Shown: positions 36,404 to 44,929 of the stretch, piece by piece
How positions within the stretch are numbered: position 1 is the first letter of the stretch
Layout of the letters: each line of letters starts with the position of its first letter
From: Lachnospiraceae bacterium
Lineage (GTDB): Bacteria; Bacillota; Clostridia; Lachnospirales; Lachnospiraceae
Direction: 5' to 3'
DNA: 64,000 nucleotides
Assembly (NCBI GenBank): GCA_910575835.1
Contig: CAJTGB010000009.1
Location: 105,150-169,149, forward strand
Notes under the pieces: generated by a model
Seen by the model: only the letters and a program-made list of their open reading frames with translations
What the model was told of the DNA's origin: nothing
Database searches by the model: none
Translations under genes and position numbers: made by a program

Positions 36404-37600
36404 TTACGCCATAAACTCTTCTAAGATCCGCCGGATCACCACATCTCTGTCCGTATCCTCCGCCGGCCGTTCTCTCCTTGGCTTCTTGTCCTTCGATATA
36501 TTCTGGCGCTGTATGGAACTCCTCGCCTGTCCGTCATACTCTGCCGAGTCGGATACTGCCGCTGCCAACGCTTCCCTGACCGGTTCCGGTTTCAGCTTCG
36601 GTTCCGGTTCCGATTTCAGCCTTGGTTCTGGTTCCGATTTCAGCCTTGGTTCCGGTTCCGATTTCAGCCTTGGTTCCGGTTCCGATTTCAGCCTTGGTTC
36701 CGCTCTCAATTTCAACTCTGGTTTCAGCTTCGGAAGTTCTACAATGTTCTCCTCGTTACCCTGCCCTGTTTCCACGGCACGAAAGGCGCTGGCGATCTCT
36801 CCCGCTTCCAGTTCCTCCGTCTTAAATTCCTCTGCCTTAAGTTCTGCGGCGAGAAATGCGCTTACCGCACTCTGTCCTTTCATCGGTTCACGCTTCCTTG
36901 TAGCATAAACCTCTGCCGCATAAGCCTCTTCGCCGGATTCCTTCACTCTCTCCTCGAACAACTCTGCCGATTCCTTAGACTCTCTTACATATTCGGAAGT
37001 GTTCTCCTGACTGTCCGTCGGCAGGCTGGTAAAATCTGCGGCTGTCCCCTCCTGCGCCAGAATCTTGATCTCCTTCTGGTTCGTTTTCTCATATTTGTGC
37101 CGGCATACATTCTCCAGATAATCTACCATATAATTCCTTACGGCCTCCATCTGATACTTTTCATCCGTCATCAGATGAACCAGGAAAATAAATGCTGCAA
37201 GTCCTCCGCCGATCGCTCCGTTCTTCCAGACTGCGCTGTTCATCCCGTTCACACTGTATTCCAATCCTGCTCCGGCAGCTCCCGCCAACAGACACAAGCC
37301 CGCCGCCGCCTTCTCCGTTCTTCTCCAACCGTGAAGCCTTACTCCAAGCACTTTGTACTCATACAAATACTTGTCCACGAATACCCTCACATTCTCCACC
37401 TTGTCACTGATCATACTGACATGCTCGAATTTGGCCCGCACCAAACGCATCAGCGGATGATTGCTCTTATTCATATTCCCCGCCGCGCGTATCAGCCGCT
37501 TCAGCGTAACATTAGCAATACATTTACTCATAATCCCTACAGCCGTCAGAATTCCCATCAGCACGAATATTATGTGCCTGTCCAATATTGTCTCTAACAT
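36404..37600 (-). CDS. membrane protein with RLKSEPEP repeats, unknown function
   Basis: 398 residues. One membrane helix at the N-terminus (HIIFVLMGILTAVGIMS) and two near residues 100-150 (AAGLCLLAGAAGAGL, GAIGGGLAAFIFLVHLM), then a long hydrophilic tail. Residues about 290-330 hold four or five tandem RLKSEPEP units followed by KLKPEP, with a matching 24-bp DNA repeat. The end (DVVIRRILEEFMA) is short and helical. I do not recognise a domain. It stands alone between pgi and mtnN on the same strand. Confidence 0.7.
   Translation of the reverse strand: MLETILDRHIIFVLMGILTAVGIMSKCIANVTLKRLIRAAGNMNKSNHPLMRLVRAKFEHVSMISDKVENVRVFVDKYLYEYKVLGVRLHGWRRTEKAAAGLCLLAGAAGAGLEYSVNGMNSAVWKNGAIGGGLAAFIFLVHLMTDEKYQMEAVRNYMVDYLENVCRHKYEKTNQKEIKILAQEGTAADFTSLPTDSQENTSEYVRESKESAELFEERVKESGEEAYAAEVYATRKREPMKGQSAVSAFLAAELKAEEFKTEELEAGEIASAFRAVETGQGNEENIVELPKLKPELKLRAEPRLKSEPEPRLKSEPEPRLKSEPEPRLKSEPEPKLKPEPVREALAAAVSDSAEYDGQARSSIQRQNISKDKKPRRERPAEDTDRDVVIRRILEEFMA
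36600..36710 (-). repeat. 24-bp tandem repeat coding for RLKSEPEP
   Basis: Four or more near-identical 24-bp units (GATTTCAGCCTTGGTTCCGG on the plus strand plus four bases) inside the unknown membrane protein gene. Copy number may vary between strains. Confidence 0.8.
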
Positions 37601-37729
37601 AAAAAACCCTCCTTTTGAATAGAATTATAACTGAAATTCAAAAGGAGAGCACAAAAACCGTTCTACAGATTCCGCATCCCGCCATAGGATAATCTGTCAA
37701 TTCCGAAAATATCCTGGAAATCCTAACTT

Positions 37730-38422
37730 CTATATAATTGTCAATAATTCCTTCATAAGCCTTACACTGTGGGCAATAGCCTGACTCTCGAAGGTCGGGT
37801 AATCCATAGTCGCACTGTTGTCAGCTTTGTCCGAAATGGCACGGATTATGACATACGAAACTTTATTCAGATACGCCGCATGGGCTATCCCCGCGCCTTC
37901 CATCTCAACACAGAGCGGATGAAAATTCTCTGCAATATTCTCCTTGATCTCCTTAGACGCAACAAACTGGTCTCCGCTTGCGATTCTTCCGGTAAATGTA
38001 TGAATATCCGGGTTCGCCTTCTCATTAGCTTCAACCGCCTTCTTCACAAGGTTCTCGTCCGCCGGGAACGACAGTGTCTCCATCCTTGGCACTTGTCCCA
38101 CCGGATAGCCGAATTTCGTTGCATCCATATCATGATACAGAGCATCCGTTGAGATAACCATATCACCGATATCGATCCTTGCATCCAGCGAGCCGGCAAT
38201 TCCTGTATTGATCAGTGTATCCACATGGAACCTGTCGATCAAAATCTGCGCACAGATCCCCGCATTGACCTTGCCGATACCGCTTCGCACCACTACCGCT
38301 TCCTTGCCGCATAGAATTCCCCTGCAGAAAATCATAGACGCCTGCTCCACCGTCTCCTGAAACTCCATGACCTCCTTCAATGCCGCAACCTCTTCCTCCA
38401 TTGCTCCGATAATTCCTATCAT
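37730..38422 (-). CDS. mtnN: 5'-methylthioadenosine/S-adenosylhomocysteine nucleosidase
   Basis: Splits methylthioadenosine and S-adenosylhomocysteine, feeding the methyl cycle and making the LuxS substrate. About 230 residues, starting MIGIIGAMEEEVAALKE as in MtnN/Pfs; INTGIAGSLDARIDIGDMVIS, CVEMEGAGIAHAAY (catalytic Glu-Met-Glu) and RAISDKAD (catalytic Asp) are present. The ATG at 38422 with AGGAGG 11 bases upstream is preferred to an upstream in-frame ATG at 38509. Confidence 0.96.
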   Translation of the reverse strand: MIGIIGAMEEEVAALKEVMEFQETVEQASMIFCRGILCGKEAVVVRSGIGKVNAGICAQILIDRFHVDTLINTGIAGSLDARIDIGDMVISTDALYHDMDATKFGYPVGQVPRMETLSFPADENLVKKAVEANEKANPDIHTFTGRIASGDQFVASKEIKENIAENFHPLCVEMEGAGIAHAAYLNKVSYVIIRAISDKADNSATMDYPTFESQAIAHSVRLMKELLTII

Positions 38423-38594
38423 TGTTCTGATCTCCTCCTTCTTCTGCCTATAAAATAACTTTACCAGATTATGACGGATAACGCAATCCAAACAAGTGAC
38501 GATCAGCACTGACGCTTAAATTTATATTTACAGTGCCGATAACATCCATGATAACATTCAGCCCAGGCCTGTCTGCGCTGTTACGATTAGTTAC

Positions 38595-38728
38595 AGTCAA
38601 ATACCCCGCTGCAAGCAACGGGCATCAAATTTGTAGCGCTGCAGAGCAGCGGGGTATTTGACCCTCGCGGCAGTCGCCAAATGAGCATGCAAGCATGCCC
38701 GCTTGGCTCGTTGCTCGCGGGAATAATA
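38595..38728. repeat. GC-rich dispersed intergenic repeat, copy A
   Basis: Starts with a perfect 17-bp inverted repeat: GTCAAATACCCCGCTGC (38596-38612) and its complement at 38646-38662. About 60 bp more follow, with GCCAAATGAGCATGCAAGCA and CCCGCTTGGCTCG, ending CGCGGGAATA. Nearly the same sequence occurs inverted at 60361-60460, and a partial copy at 60276-60319. No ORF is present; this looks like a REP/MITE-type element. It fills most of the gap between mtnN and the TSCPD gene. Confidence 0.85.
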
Positions 38729-38824
38729 GTATCGTGTTATATTAAATCTTTGGAAATGTGTGGTATTTAAAATATATTTTTGCTATAATCTCTGTGGAAA
38801 TATATTAGAAGGAGGCAGATTGAT

Positions 38825-39067
38825 ATGGATTTTAAACCATCCGGTGTCTGTTCACAATTGATCAGAGTAGACGTAGACGGAAGTGTCATTAAGAATGTAG
38901 AATTTGTCGGAGGATGCAACGGCAATACCCAGGGAATTGCAAGCCTTGTAGTCGGAATGGACGTGCATGACGCCATCTCCCGCATGGAAGGGATCACCTG
39001 CGGATATAGGCCTACCTCCTGCCCGGATCAGCTCGCCAAGGCGCTCAGACAGGCGATCGGCGAATAA
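38825..39067 (+). CDS. TSCPD-domain protein (TIGR03905 family)
   Basis: 80 residues. The whole protein is a TSCPD domain: VCSQLIRVDVDGSVIKNVEFVGGCNGNTQGIASLVVGMD and the name-giving TSCPDQLAKAL near the end, with four Cys that may bind a metal. The domain also occurs at the end of some class II ribonucleotide reductases; the separate small proteins are of unknown function. The start follows GGAGG by about ten bases. Confidence 0.88.
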   Translation: MDFKPSGVCSQLIRVDVDGSVIKNVEFVGGCNGNTQGIASLVVGMDVHDAISRMEGITCGYRPTSCPDQLAKALRQAIGE

Positions 39068-39112
39068 TGCCGGCTTCTCTCGGTATTCTCCGAAAAAATA
39101 TCCGAGTTTATC

Positions 39113-39156
39113 AACGCCCCTAGCCATCCATGAATGTCAGGGGCGTTACTCTTTCT
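39113..39156 (+). terminator. terminator of the TSCPD gene
   Basis: Nine-base stem AACGCCCCT / AGGGGCGTT (39113-39147) followed by ACTCTTTCTCC. Confidence 0.7.
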
Positions 39157-39306
39157 CCTTAACGACCCATCCCCTCACAGTATCGGCCGCATATCCCAAT
39201 CTCTGTGTAATTTTCTCTATCTCTATTCCCAATCTGCCTATCTGTGAAAAACTATGAGAGAAGTGTATTTTTTACCATATAGATCATAATTCCTTATAAA
39301 AAGCGG

Positions 39307-39342
39307 AAAGGGACACGGAGTATAACTCCATATCCCTTTTTT
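39307..39342 (+). terminator. second hairpin with T-run
   Basis: AAAGGGA (39307-39313) pairs with TCCCTTT (39333-39339), an inner GGAGT with ACTCC, then a run of T. No gene directly upstream on the plus strand except the TSCPD gene 240 bases away; it may end a short untranslated transcript. Confidence 0.55.
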
Positions 39343-39351
39343 CTGTACGTT

Positions 39352-39505
39352 CCGTTTGTGTCCGGGAAGACTGTGTGAAGCACCGCATACGACGACTTTG
39401 ACCCGTTTCGTGGGCCTACGGTTTCTCAAATGTAAGGTCGAAATCAAAATTAATAGTTTCCTATTGCACCGGATGCGGCACTTCCCACAATCTTCCCAGA
39501 CGGTT
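39352..39505. repeat. large imperfect inverted repeat
   Basis: The left arm (39352-39387, GTCCGGGAAGACTGTGTGAA then GCACCGCAT) is roughly complementary to the right arm (39472-39505, ATGCGGCACTTCCCACAATC then TTCCCAGACGG), around about 85 bp. It could be a structured RNA or a MITE-like element. Beyond it, 39506-39638 is T-rich and shows nothing else. Confidence 0.6.
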
Positions 39506-39638
39506 TTCTTGTTATTCCGCTAACTCATTGGTTGTTTCGGACTCCCGTCCTCAGATTGCATTTTTTTCAATATTCAGTTTTTTTACTTACTACATTGGTT
39601 TTCTTATTTTTTAACACTCTGGATGGATGATTTTAGGA

Positions 39639-40118
39639 TTACTCGATATAGACTCCATCAGTAAAGGAACTACTTAAATCACTATTTGCAGAATGAATAC
39701 TTCTCACTCTATAGTAATATCCTCCTTCAACTAATAATGTTCGATTAGATCCTACTCGATCTACATTTGTATTTTCTTTATGCCAACCTGTATACATCGA
39801 CCAAGTAGTATCTCCTTTCTGAGCCCTTTCAATGACAACTGATACCTGGATATTCGCTACTGTATGTGCCGCAATCGTTGTTCCACCTGCGTATAACTTT
39901 CCTGGCCCTAAGCGAACACATTTTGAATAACCCGTTAACAAATCTTCGCCCCTGGTTATTTTTGTATCATACCCTATGGACTCTTCATCATTTGTTAGAT
40001 ATGAACCATCCAAAACAAGATCGTCTGATGCAGCATTGGTATTACAAACTGATATAAGTAGCATGCTTATCATCAATACCACTGCACAACATCCTGCCCT
40101 AATTCTCTTTACCATCAC
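39639..40118 (-). CDS. small secreted protein, possibly DUF6147-like
   Basis: 159 residues with a clear signal peptide (AGCCAVVLMISMLLISVCNTNA, cut before ASDD). The mature part has LVLDGSYLTNDEESIGYD, RGEDLLTGYSKCVRLGPGKLYAGGTTIAAHTVANIQVSVVIER split over the middle and a Trp/Tyr-rich end, suggesting a small beta-sandwich. I think it belongs to a family of secreted Firmicute proteins (DUF6147), but that is from memory of the pattern. The gene is AT-richer than the neighbours. Confidence 0.65.
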   Translation of the reverse strand: MMVKRIRAGCCAVVLMISMLLISVCNTNAASDDLVLDGSYLTNDEESIGYDTKITRGEDLLTGYSKCVRLGPGKLYAGGTTIAAHTVANIQVSVVIERAQKGDTTWSMYTGWHKENTNVDRVGSNRTLLVEGGYYYRVRSIHSANSDLSSSFTDGVYIE

Positions 40119-40184
40119 TCACCTCCATTATTATATTTTACCCTCATATATATAAACACTTAACTTTGCAAAAACTTACGCATA

Positions 40185-41045
40185 TTATTGAATAAAATGT
40201 AAATTATCTATAATTATTTTAAATTCTTCTTCATTCATAGTACCGATTAAGTAATATTCCAATCCTAAATACTTAAAATTTGCTGAATATCGACTTACTT
40301 TTGTTTTTGGTGTTTGATATTCTTTTATTCTTATTTTACATTCATTTTTTTCAACTTCATACTGATTGATTTTTTCATCTTCAATATCTATTCCCCATGA
40401 TGTACCCGAAAATGACGCATTAATAAAATATTTCACATTTTCACCCTTATAATCATAACTTAATTCAGCAAGTTGAAAATTTTTTTCAATTTCTAATTGT
40501 TTGAATGTCATACCTTCAGGCCCTATCACTATTCTTACAGGATCCACCCCAAATTCATCTTTAATTTCCTGATACGCCTTCTCTTCGTCCTCACCTACTA
40601 TTATCAAATTATCCTCACTAGAATTTATCTTCTCAACTTCTCTTCCCCCAACCATCTGGGTTACCATCTGTATAATCCTCTCCGGCCCACCCAAACTTGT
40701 CACCCCAACAGCCATTGCCAGCACCAACGCCGCCGCAAGTCCGATATACATCCGAAACCGCCTTTTCTTCCGTACGATCTTAACTCTGAATTCTTCTTTT
40801 GCTTCTTCCTCCATAATCCTACGCCCAATCTCCAGGGCTTTCTTATCCTCTTCTGACATATTCGCATACAAGTCTTCTTGTTTCATGACTTTTATCTTTT
40901 CATTTATTCCCGCAAACAAGGATTCTTTCATCCCTTCTGGCACATCAAGACTATCATCTTCCAGGATGGAGGTCTCCTCCTTTTTGGCGGCTCTGTAAAA
41001 TTCTTTTTTTAACGCTTGTTCCAGTTGATCCATATTTTCCTTCAT
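40185..41045 (-). CDS. anti-sigma-like membrane protein (DUF4367-like)
   Basis: 286 residues: a cytoplasmic helical part of about 100 residues, one membrane helix (FRMYIGLAAALVLAMAVGVTSL), and an outside domain that ends YLGLEYYLIGTMNEEEFKIIIDNLHFIQ, resembling DUF4367. This layout is common for anti-sigma factors. The nearest sigma factor gene is at 42315-42902 on the same strand, separated from it by murG on the other strand. The outside half is AT-rich compared with the inside half. Confidence 0.65.
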   Translation of the reverse strand: MKENMDQLEQALKKEFYRAAKKEETSILEDDSLDVPEGMKESLFAGINEKIKVMKQEDLYANMSEEDKKALEIGRRIMEEEAKEEFRVKIVRKKRRFRMYIGLAAALVLAMAVGVTSLGGPERIIQMVTQMVGGREVEKINSSEDNLIIVGEDEEKAYQEIKDEFGVDPVRIVIGPEGMTFKQLEIEKNFQLAELSYDYKGENVKYFINASFSGTSWGIDIEDEKINQYEVEKNECKIRIKEYQTPKTKVSRYSANFKYLGLEYYLIGTMNEEEFKIIIDNLHFIQ

Positions 41046-41105
41046 TCTTATTCCTCTTAAAATCAGTCATATGTTCTATGTGTGCCTGAAATCTTCTTCT
41101 TTCTC

Positions 41106-41133
41106 TTGACCAAATCACCTGTAAACGTATAAT
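41106..41133 (+). promoter_or_regulatory. murG promoter
   Basis: TTGACC (41106-41111), 16-base spacer, TATAAT (41128-41133), about 65 bases before the start. Confidence 0.65.
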
Positions 41134-41197
41134 ATAATTATATAACACATATGTCAAAATATATTTTCTCATACATTATCAAGATTGGGAGGTCATT

Positions 41198-42262
41198 ATG
41201 AAACGCATTATCCTAACTGGCGGCGGTACCGCAGGCCACGTAACACCGAATCTGGCTCTGCTTCCACGCCTTAAAGAATTACAATACGATATCCATTATA
41301 TCGGCTCTTACCACGGCATCGAAAAAGATCTGATCGAACCATTCGGGATTCCTTACCATGGTATCTCTTCCGGAAAGCTGCGCCGCTATTTCAGTGTTCA
41401 AAACTTCACTGATCCTTTCCGGGTAATTAAAGGACTTGGAGAAGCCAAAAAACTAATCAAGATCCTGAATCCTGACGTGATCTTCTCCAAAGGCGGATTT
41501 GTCTCTGTTCCTGTCGTTCTCGCAGGTAAGAGCCGCCGTGTACCGACGATCATTCATGAATCAGATATGACCCCCGGGCTTGCGAATAAATTATCCATCC
41601 CTTCTGCAACTAAAGTATGCTGTAATTTTCCGGAGACGCTGAAGCATCTTCCAGAGGGGAAAGCCGTATTAACAGGCTCTCCGATCCGGCAGGAATTATT
41701 ATCAGGTGACAAATACAGAGCAAAAGAATTCCTGCATTTTACTTCTGATAAACCTGTGATCATGATTGTCGGAGGAAGCTTGGGTTCCGTAGCCGTCAAC
41801 GAAGCTGTACGCGGCATCCTTCCTGAGCTTCTAAAGTCTTTCCAGATCATCCATCTCTGCGGCAAAGGAAAGATAGACGAATCTCTCAAGAATCTGGATG
41901 GCTATGCACAATTCGAATATGTCAAAGATGAGCTGAAAGACTTGTTCGCTCTGACTGATCTTGTAATCTCCAGAGCCGGAGCCAATGCTATCTGTGAACT
42001 ACTTGCATTGCATAAACCTAATCTTCTGATTCCGCTTTCTGCCAATGCAAGCCGCGGCGACCAGATCTTAAACGCCCGCTCTTTTGAACGGCAGGGTTAC
42101 AGTGTCGTTCTGGAAGAAGAAGAACTGAATAATCAGGTCCTTCTGGATTCCATTACACACTTGTATGAAAACCGCAATTCTTACATAGATACCATGAAGA
42201 ATTCTCCGCAGCAGAATTCTATTGATACGATCATCGATCTGATCGAAACTGCCGTACAATAG
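41198..42262 (+). CDS. murG: UDP-N-acetylglucosamine transferase MurG
   Basis: Adds GlcNAc to lipid I to form lipid II at the inner face of the membrane. 354 residues, GT28 fold: [20 protein letters not shown] at the start, [27 protein letters not shown], and the donor-site [24 protein letters not shown]. It lies outside any division/cell-wall cluster, with its own promoter and terminator, and its sequence is of the shorter type seen for single-standing murG copies in Firmicutes. Confidence 0.93.
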   Translation: MKRIILTGGGTAGHVTPNLALLPRLKELQYDIHYIGSYHGIEKDLIEPFGIPYHGISSGKLRRYFSVQNFTDPFRVIKGLGEAKKLIKILNPDVIFSKGGFVSVPVVLAGKSRRVPTIIHESDMTPGLANKLSIPSATKVCCNFPETLKHLPEGKAVLTGSPIRQELLSGDKYRAKEFLHFTSDKPVIMIVGGSLGSVAVNEAVRGILPELLKSFQIIHLCGKGKIDESLKNLDGYAQFEYVKDELKDLFALTDLVISRAGANAICELLALHKPNLLIPLSANASRGDQILNARSFERQGYSVVLEEEELNNQVLLDSITHLYENRNSYIDTMKNSPQQNSIDTIIDLIETAVQ

Positions 42263-42276
42263 CCTTTCTCATCAAT

Positions 42277-42323
42277 AATGCATAGAAAACAGGTGTCTTC
42301 TATCGGCACCTGTTTTATGCATT
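42277..42323. terminator. bidirectional terminator of murG and the sigma factor gene
   Basis: AATGCATA-g-AAAACAGGTG pairs with CACCTGTTTT-a-TGCATT. It overlaps the stop codon of the convergent sigma factor gene. Confidence 0.85.
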
Positions 42324-42902
42324 ATCTAAATGAGCATACTCCTCCGCATAATTTTCACGCATCCATCTTCTGGCACGATATAGTACGGCTTGCAATACTT
42401 CTAAAGTCACGCCCATCTTCTCTGCAACTTCTTTCTGTGGTTTCTCCAAAACATATGTAATCGTAACGGCATCATACCACCTTGGACTCTTTGCATACAG
42501 TGCTTCAAATATTTCCTCTTTCAACCTCATGTACTGCCGCTCCTTTATCTTTCTCAGGAATATATCTTCTGGATTTTCTGCGATCTCAGCAGGATCCGCT
42601 TCTTCACTGCCGATAAATTCGTCCACCAGATATTCCCGTTCCAGGTCTCTATTCCGATTCAACGCCATGTATTTGGTCGTCAGGATCAACCATCCTCTGG
42701 CAGCCTCCAGATTAATATGACCCATATTCATATATAATTTCAGAAATACACTTTGTGCAATTTCTTCCGCTTCGTGATGATTTCCGGAGTATTTTACTGC
42801 CGTTTTATATACGACTTCCGCATTCGACCTATAAATTTCGTCAAAATCTGTATTTCCTGTCAGTTCCATCTCCACTTGTCCATCTTTTGTTTCCGTTTCC
42901 AT
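42315..42902 (-). CDS. ECF-type RNA polymerase sigma factor
   Basis: 195 residues: region 2 (FDEIYRSNAEVVYKTAVKYSGNHHEAEEIAQSVFLKLYMN, ARGWLILTTKYMALNRNRD) and region 4 (TITYVLEKPQKEVAEKMGVTLEVLQAVLYRARRWMRENY). It starts one base after the stop codon of the HIT gene, so the two are cotranscribed. No anti-sigma gene follows directly; the DUF4367-like gene 1.3 kb further along the same strand is the candidate. Confidence 0.88.
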   Translation of the reverse strand: METETKDGQVEMELTGNTDFDEIYRSNAEVVYKTAVKYSGNHHEAEEIAQSVFLKLYMNMGHINLEAARGWLILTTKYMALNRNRDLEREYLVDEFIGSEEADPAEIAENPEDIFLRKIKERQYMRLKEEIFEALYAKSPRWYDAVTITYVLEKPQKEVAEKMGVTLEVLQAVLYRARRWMRENYAEEYAHLDNA

Positions 42903-42903
42903 C

Positions 42904-43314
42904 CTACCATCTCATCTTAGTCAGCAATTCCTCTTTATCTTCTTCTGATAATTCTCCCATCTTCCAACCGATTCCAACACCATCGCCTTTGTATCTTGGA
43001 ATCATATGCAAATGGAAATGAAAAACTGTCTGCCCTGCTGCTTCACCGTTATTCTGTACGATATTATAACCGTCACAACCAAGAATATCCGTAAGTTTCG
43101 TTATCATCTTCTTTGCCAGAACAAGTACCTTCGCCGCCAATTCATCGTCCAACTCATAAAGATTTGCATAATGTTCCTTCGGAAGGATCAGCGCATGCCC
43201 TTTTGCCGCCGGGCTTGCATCCAGAATCACCCGGAAATCTTCATCCTCATACAAGGTTGATGTAGGAATCTCTCCGTTAGCAAGTTTACAAAATATACAA
43301 TTTCCATCTTTCAT
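42904..43314 (-). CDS. HIT-family nucleotide hydrolase
   Basis: 136 residues, starting CIFCKLANGEIPTSTLYEDE, with the catalytic histidine triad in FHFHLHMIPRY (HxHxHxx pattern). Members split AMP conjugates such as adenosine phosphoramidates. The two Cys at the start, with the later Asn-His pair, may bind zinc. GGGAGG precedes the ATG at 43314. It is the first gene of a HIT-sigma pair, divergent from the histidine kinase gene. Confidence 0.92.
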   Translation of the reverse strand: MKDGNCIFCKLANGEIPTSTLYEDEDFRVILDASPAAKGHALILPKEHYANLYELDDELAAKVLVLAKKMITKLTDILGCDGYNIVQNNGEAAGQTVFHFHLHMIPRYKGDGVGIGWKMGELSEEDKEELLTKMRW

Positions 43315-43397
43315 ATCTCTCTTCCTCCCTGAAAAAAATGATTGATTATTTCGACCGCCGATGCTAAACTGATACATCAGAAAGGGCGGTAATTACT

Positions 43398-44150
43398 ATG
43401 TTTTCAATGACAGATTACGACAAATTACAACTTATTATGGAAGAAAGTCCCGAGAAAAAAGAACTTCTCACAAGACTTCTGGAGTCTCACCGAATGGAAG
43501 TCAGCGCAATCAGCCATGAGATCCGCAACCCACTGACACTTGTATACAGCACACTGCAGCTAATCGAAGCACAGCATCCGCAAGTGCAGTCCATTCGTCA
43601 TTGGAATTCTATGCGTCAGGATATCGAATACATGAACCAATTGCTGGCTGAATTGTCCGATTACAACAACGGTGAGAAGTTAACGCTCACGAGAACCGAC
43701 TCCTCTGCCTTCCTCAAAACTCTCGTGTTATCCTTTGCTTCCTCTCTCTTGGACAGCGATATTGAATTTACCTCCAGGATAGCACCAAAACTGCCGATAA
43801 TCCTCATGGATCCTGTCAAGATCAAGCAAACTCTGCTGAATCTGCTGCGCAATGCACAGGATGCGGTCTCTTCCCTGCAGGAATTGCGCCGCCCCTCGAT
43901 CCGTCTGGATGCGGAATATACAGACTGCAAACTTCTTATCTCGATTACTGATAATGGCATTGGGATCGACGCCGCTGACCTTGCATCTGCTTTCGATCTC
44001 TTTGTCACTCACAAACCCGGCGGAACCGGTCTTGGCCTGGCCATTGCCAAACGGATCATTACCGCTCACAAAGGTACCATCCATGCCGAATCAACGCCTG
44101 GAATAGGTTCTTCCTTTACGATCAGCCTTCCGGTACAGCAAGACGCTTAA
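43398..44150 (+). CDS. soluble orphan sensor histidine kinase
   Basis: 250 residues with no membrane helix. HisKA domain with the phospho-accepting His in AISHEIRNPLTLVYSTLQL, then HATPase with N-box NLLRNAQDAV, G1 DNGIGID and G2 GGTGLGLAIAKRI. There is no input domain beyond about 30 residues and no response regulator next to it. In spore-formers such orphan kinases can feed Spo0A or Spo0F, which I mention only as a possibility. Its end overlaps the convergent rhomboid gene by 60 bases. Confidence 0.88.
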   Translation: MFSMTDYDKLQLIMEESPEKKELLTRLLESHRMEVSAISHEIRNPLTLVYSTLQLIEAQHPQVQSIRHWNSMRQDIEYMNQLLAELSDYNNGEKLTLTRTDSSAFLKTLVLSFASSLLDSDIEFTSRIAPKLPIILMDPVKIKQTLLNLLRNAQDAVSSLQELRRPSIRLDAEYTDCKLLISITDNGIGIDAADLASAFDLFVTHKPGGTGLGLAIAKRIITAHKGTIHAESTPGIGSSFTISLPVQQDA

Positions 44151-44705
44151 TACGAATCCTGTCACAAGACCTCCGATATGCGCCATATTGTCTACGCCGC
44201 CGCTGGTGATCCCGTAATACAGACTGATCACGATCATAAATAATATTCCTTTGCCTGATATATCTCTGATCCGTCCTTTATTACGCATTACTATATACAA
44301 TAAAGCGCCGATAACCCCAAAAATCGCACCGGATGCTCCTGCCGACACAGCATATTCGGCTGTCCAGATGTCGTAAAATGCAGAAAGCAAATTACCTCCC
44401 AGACCGCTTAAGATATAGATGAGCAGAAAACGGAACTTCCCTATCTCTAACTCCAGATTCCATCCTATCACGGCCAGTGTTATCATATTATTCATCAGAT
44501 GCTCGAATCCAAAATGAAGGAACATGCAGGTAAACAAACGGAAATACTCTCCGTCCTCACGGATCTTCGGAACATACATTGCACCATGGTCCAGCAGGAA
44601 CATTCCATCCTCTGTCATTCCCTGACTGGTAAGTAAAAAGAACACGATCACATTGGTCACCACCAGCATGACAACACAAGGCGCCTCTACTCTTCTATTA
44701 TTCAT
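44091..44705 (-). CDS. rhomboid-family intramembrane serine protease
   Basis: 204 residues with six membrane helices. The catalytic Ser is in GASGAIFGVIGAL and the His in MAHIGGLVTGF, with the helix-1 loop FTCMFLHFGFEHLMNNM, all of the rhomboid type. It cleaves membrane proteins within the bilayer; the substrate is unknown. It converges with the histidine kinase gene and overlaps it by 60 bases. Confidence 0.92.
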   Translation of the reverse strand: MNNRRVEAPCVVMLVVTNVIVFFLLTSQGMTEDGMFLLDHGAMYVPKIREDGEYFRLFTCMFLHFGFEHLMNNMITLAVIGWNLELEIGKFRFLLIYILSGLGGNLLSAFYDIWTAEYAVSAGASGAIFGVIGALLYIVMRNKGRIRDISGKGILFMIVISLYYGITSGGVDNMAHIGGLVTGFVLSVLLYRKADRKGRTYSRR

Positions 44706-44887
44706 GTGTGTACAATCACTTTCTGGTACATATTTTTGTTTATTTCGTCAGTATACCATATTTGCATAGATATAGTAACTATTATTTGCTATATTTTACC
44801 ATTCTTCTTGGATATCCTCAATCTGATTTCAATAAAATTGTATCTTCTTTGATATCGTATGTCCAGAAATAGTTGAGATTCGGACCA

Positions 44888-44911
44888 GAACAGATAACAT
44901 AAAATCTGTTC
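44888..44911. repeat. short perfect inverted repeat after the Tad operon
   Basis: GAACAGAT / ATCTGTTC with an 8-base loop, 19 bases after the last Tad-region gene. There is no T-run, so it is at best a weak terminator. Confidence 0.4.
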
Positions 44912-44929
44912 GGCAACACACCACATATC

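Noticed and set aside
39238..39447. 69-codon frame on the minus strand inside the inverted-repeat block
   Set aside because: No ribosome-binding site and it runs through the hairpins; more likely a chance frame, though a peptide coded by the repeat cannot be excluded.
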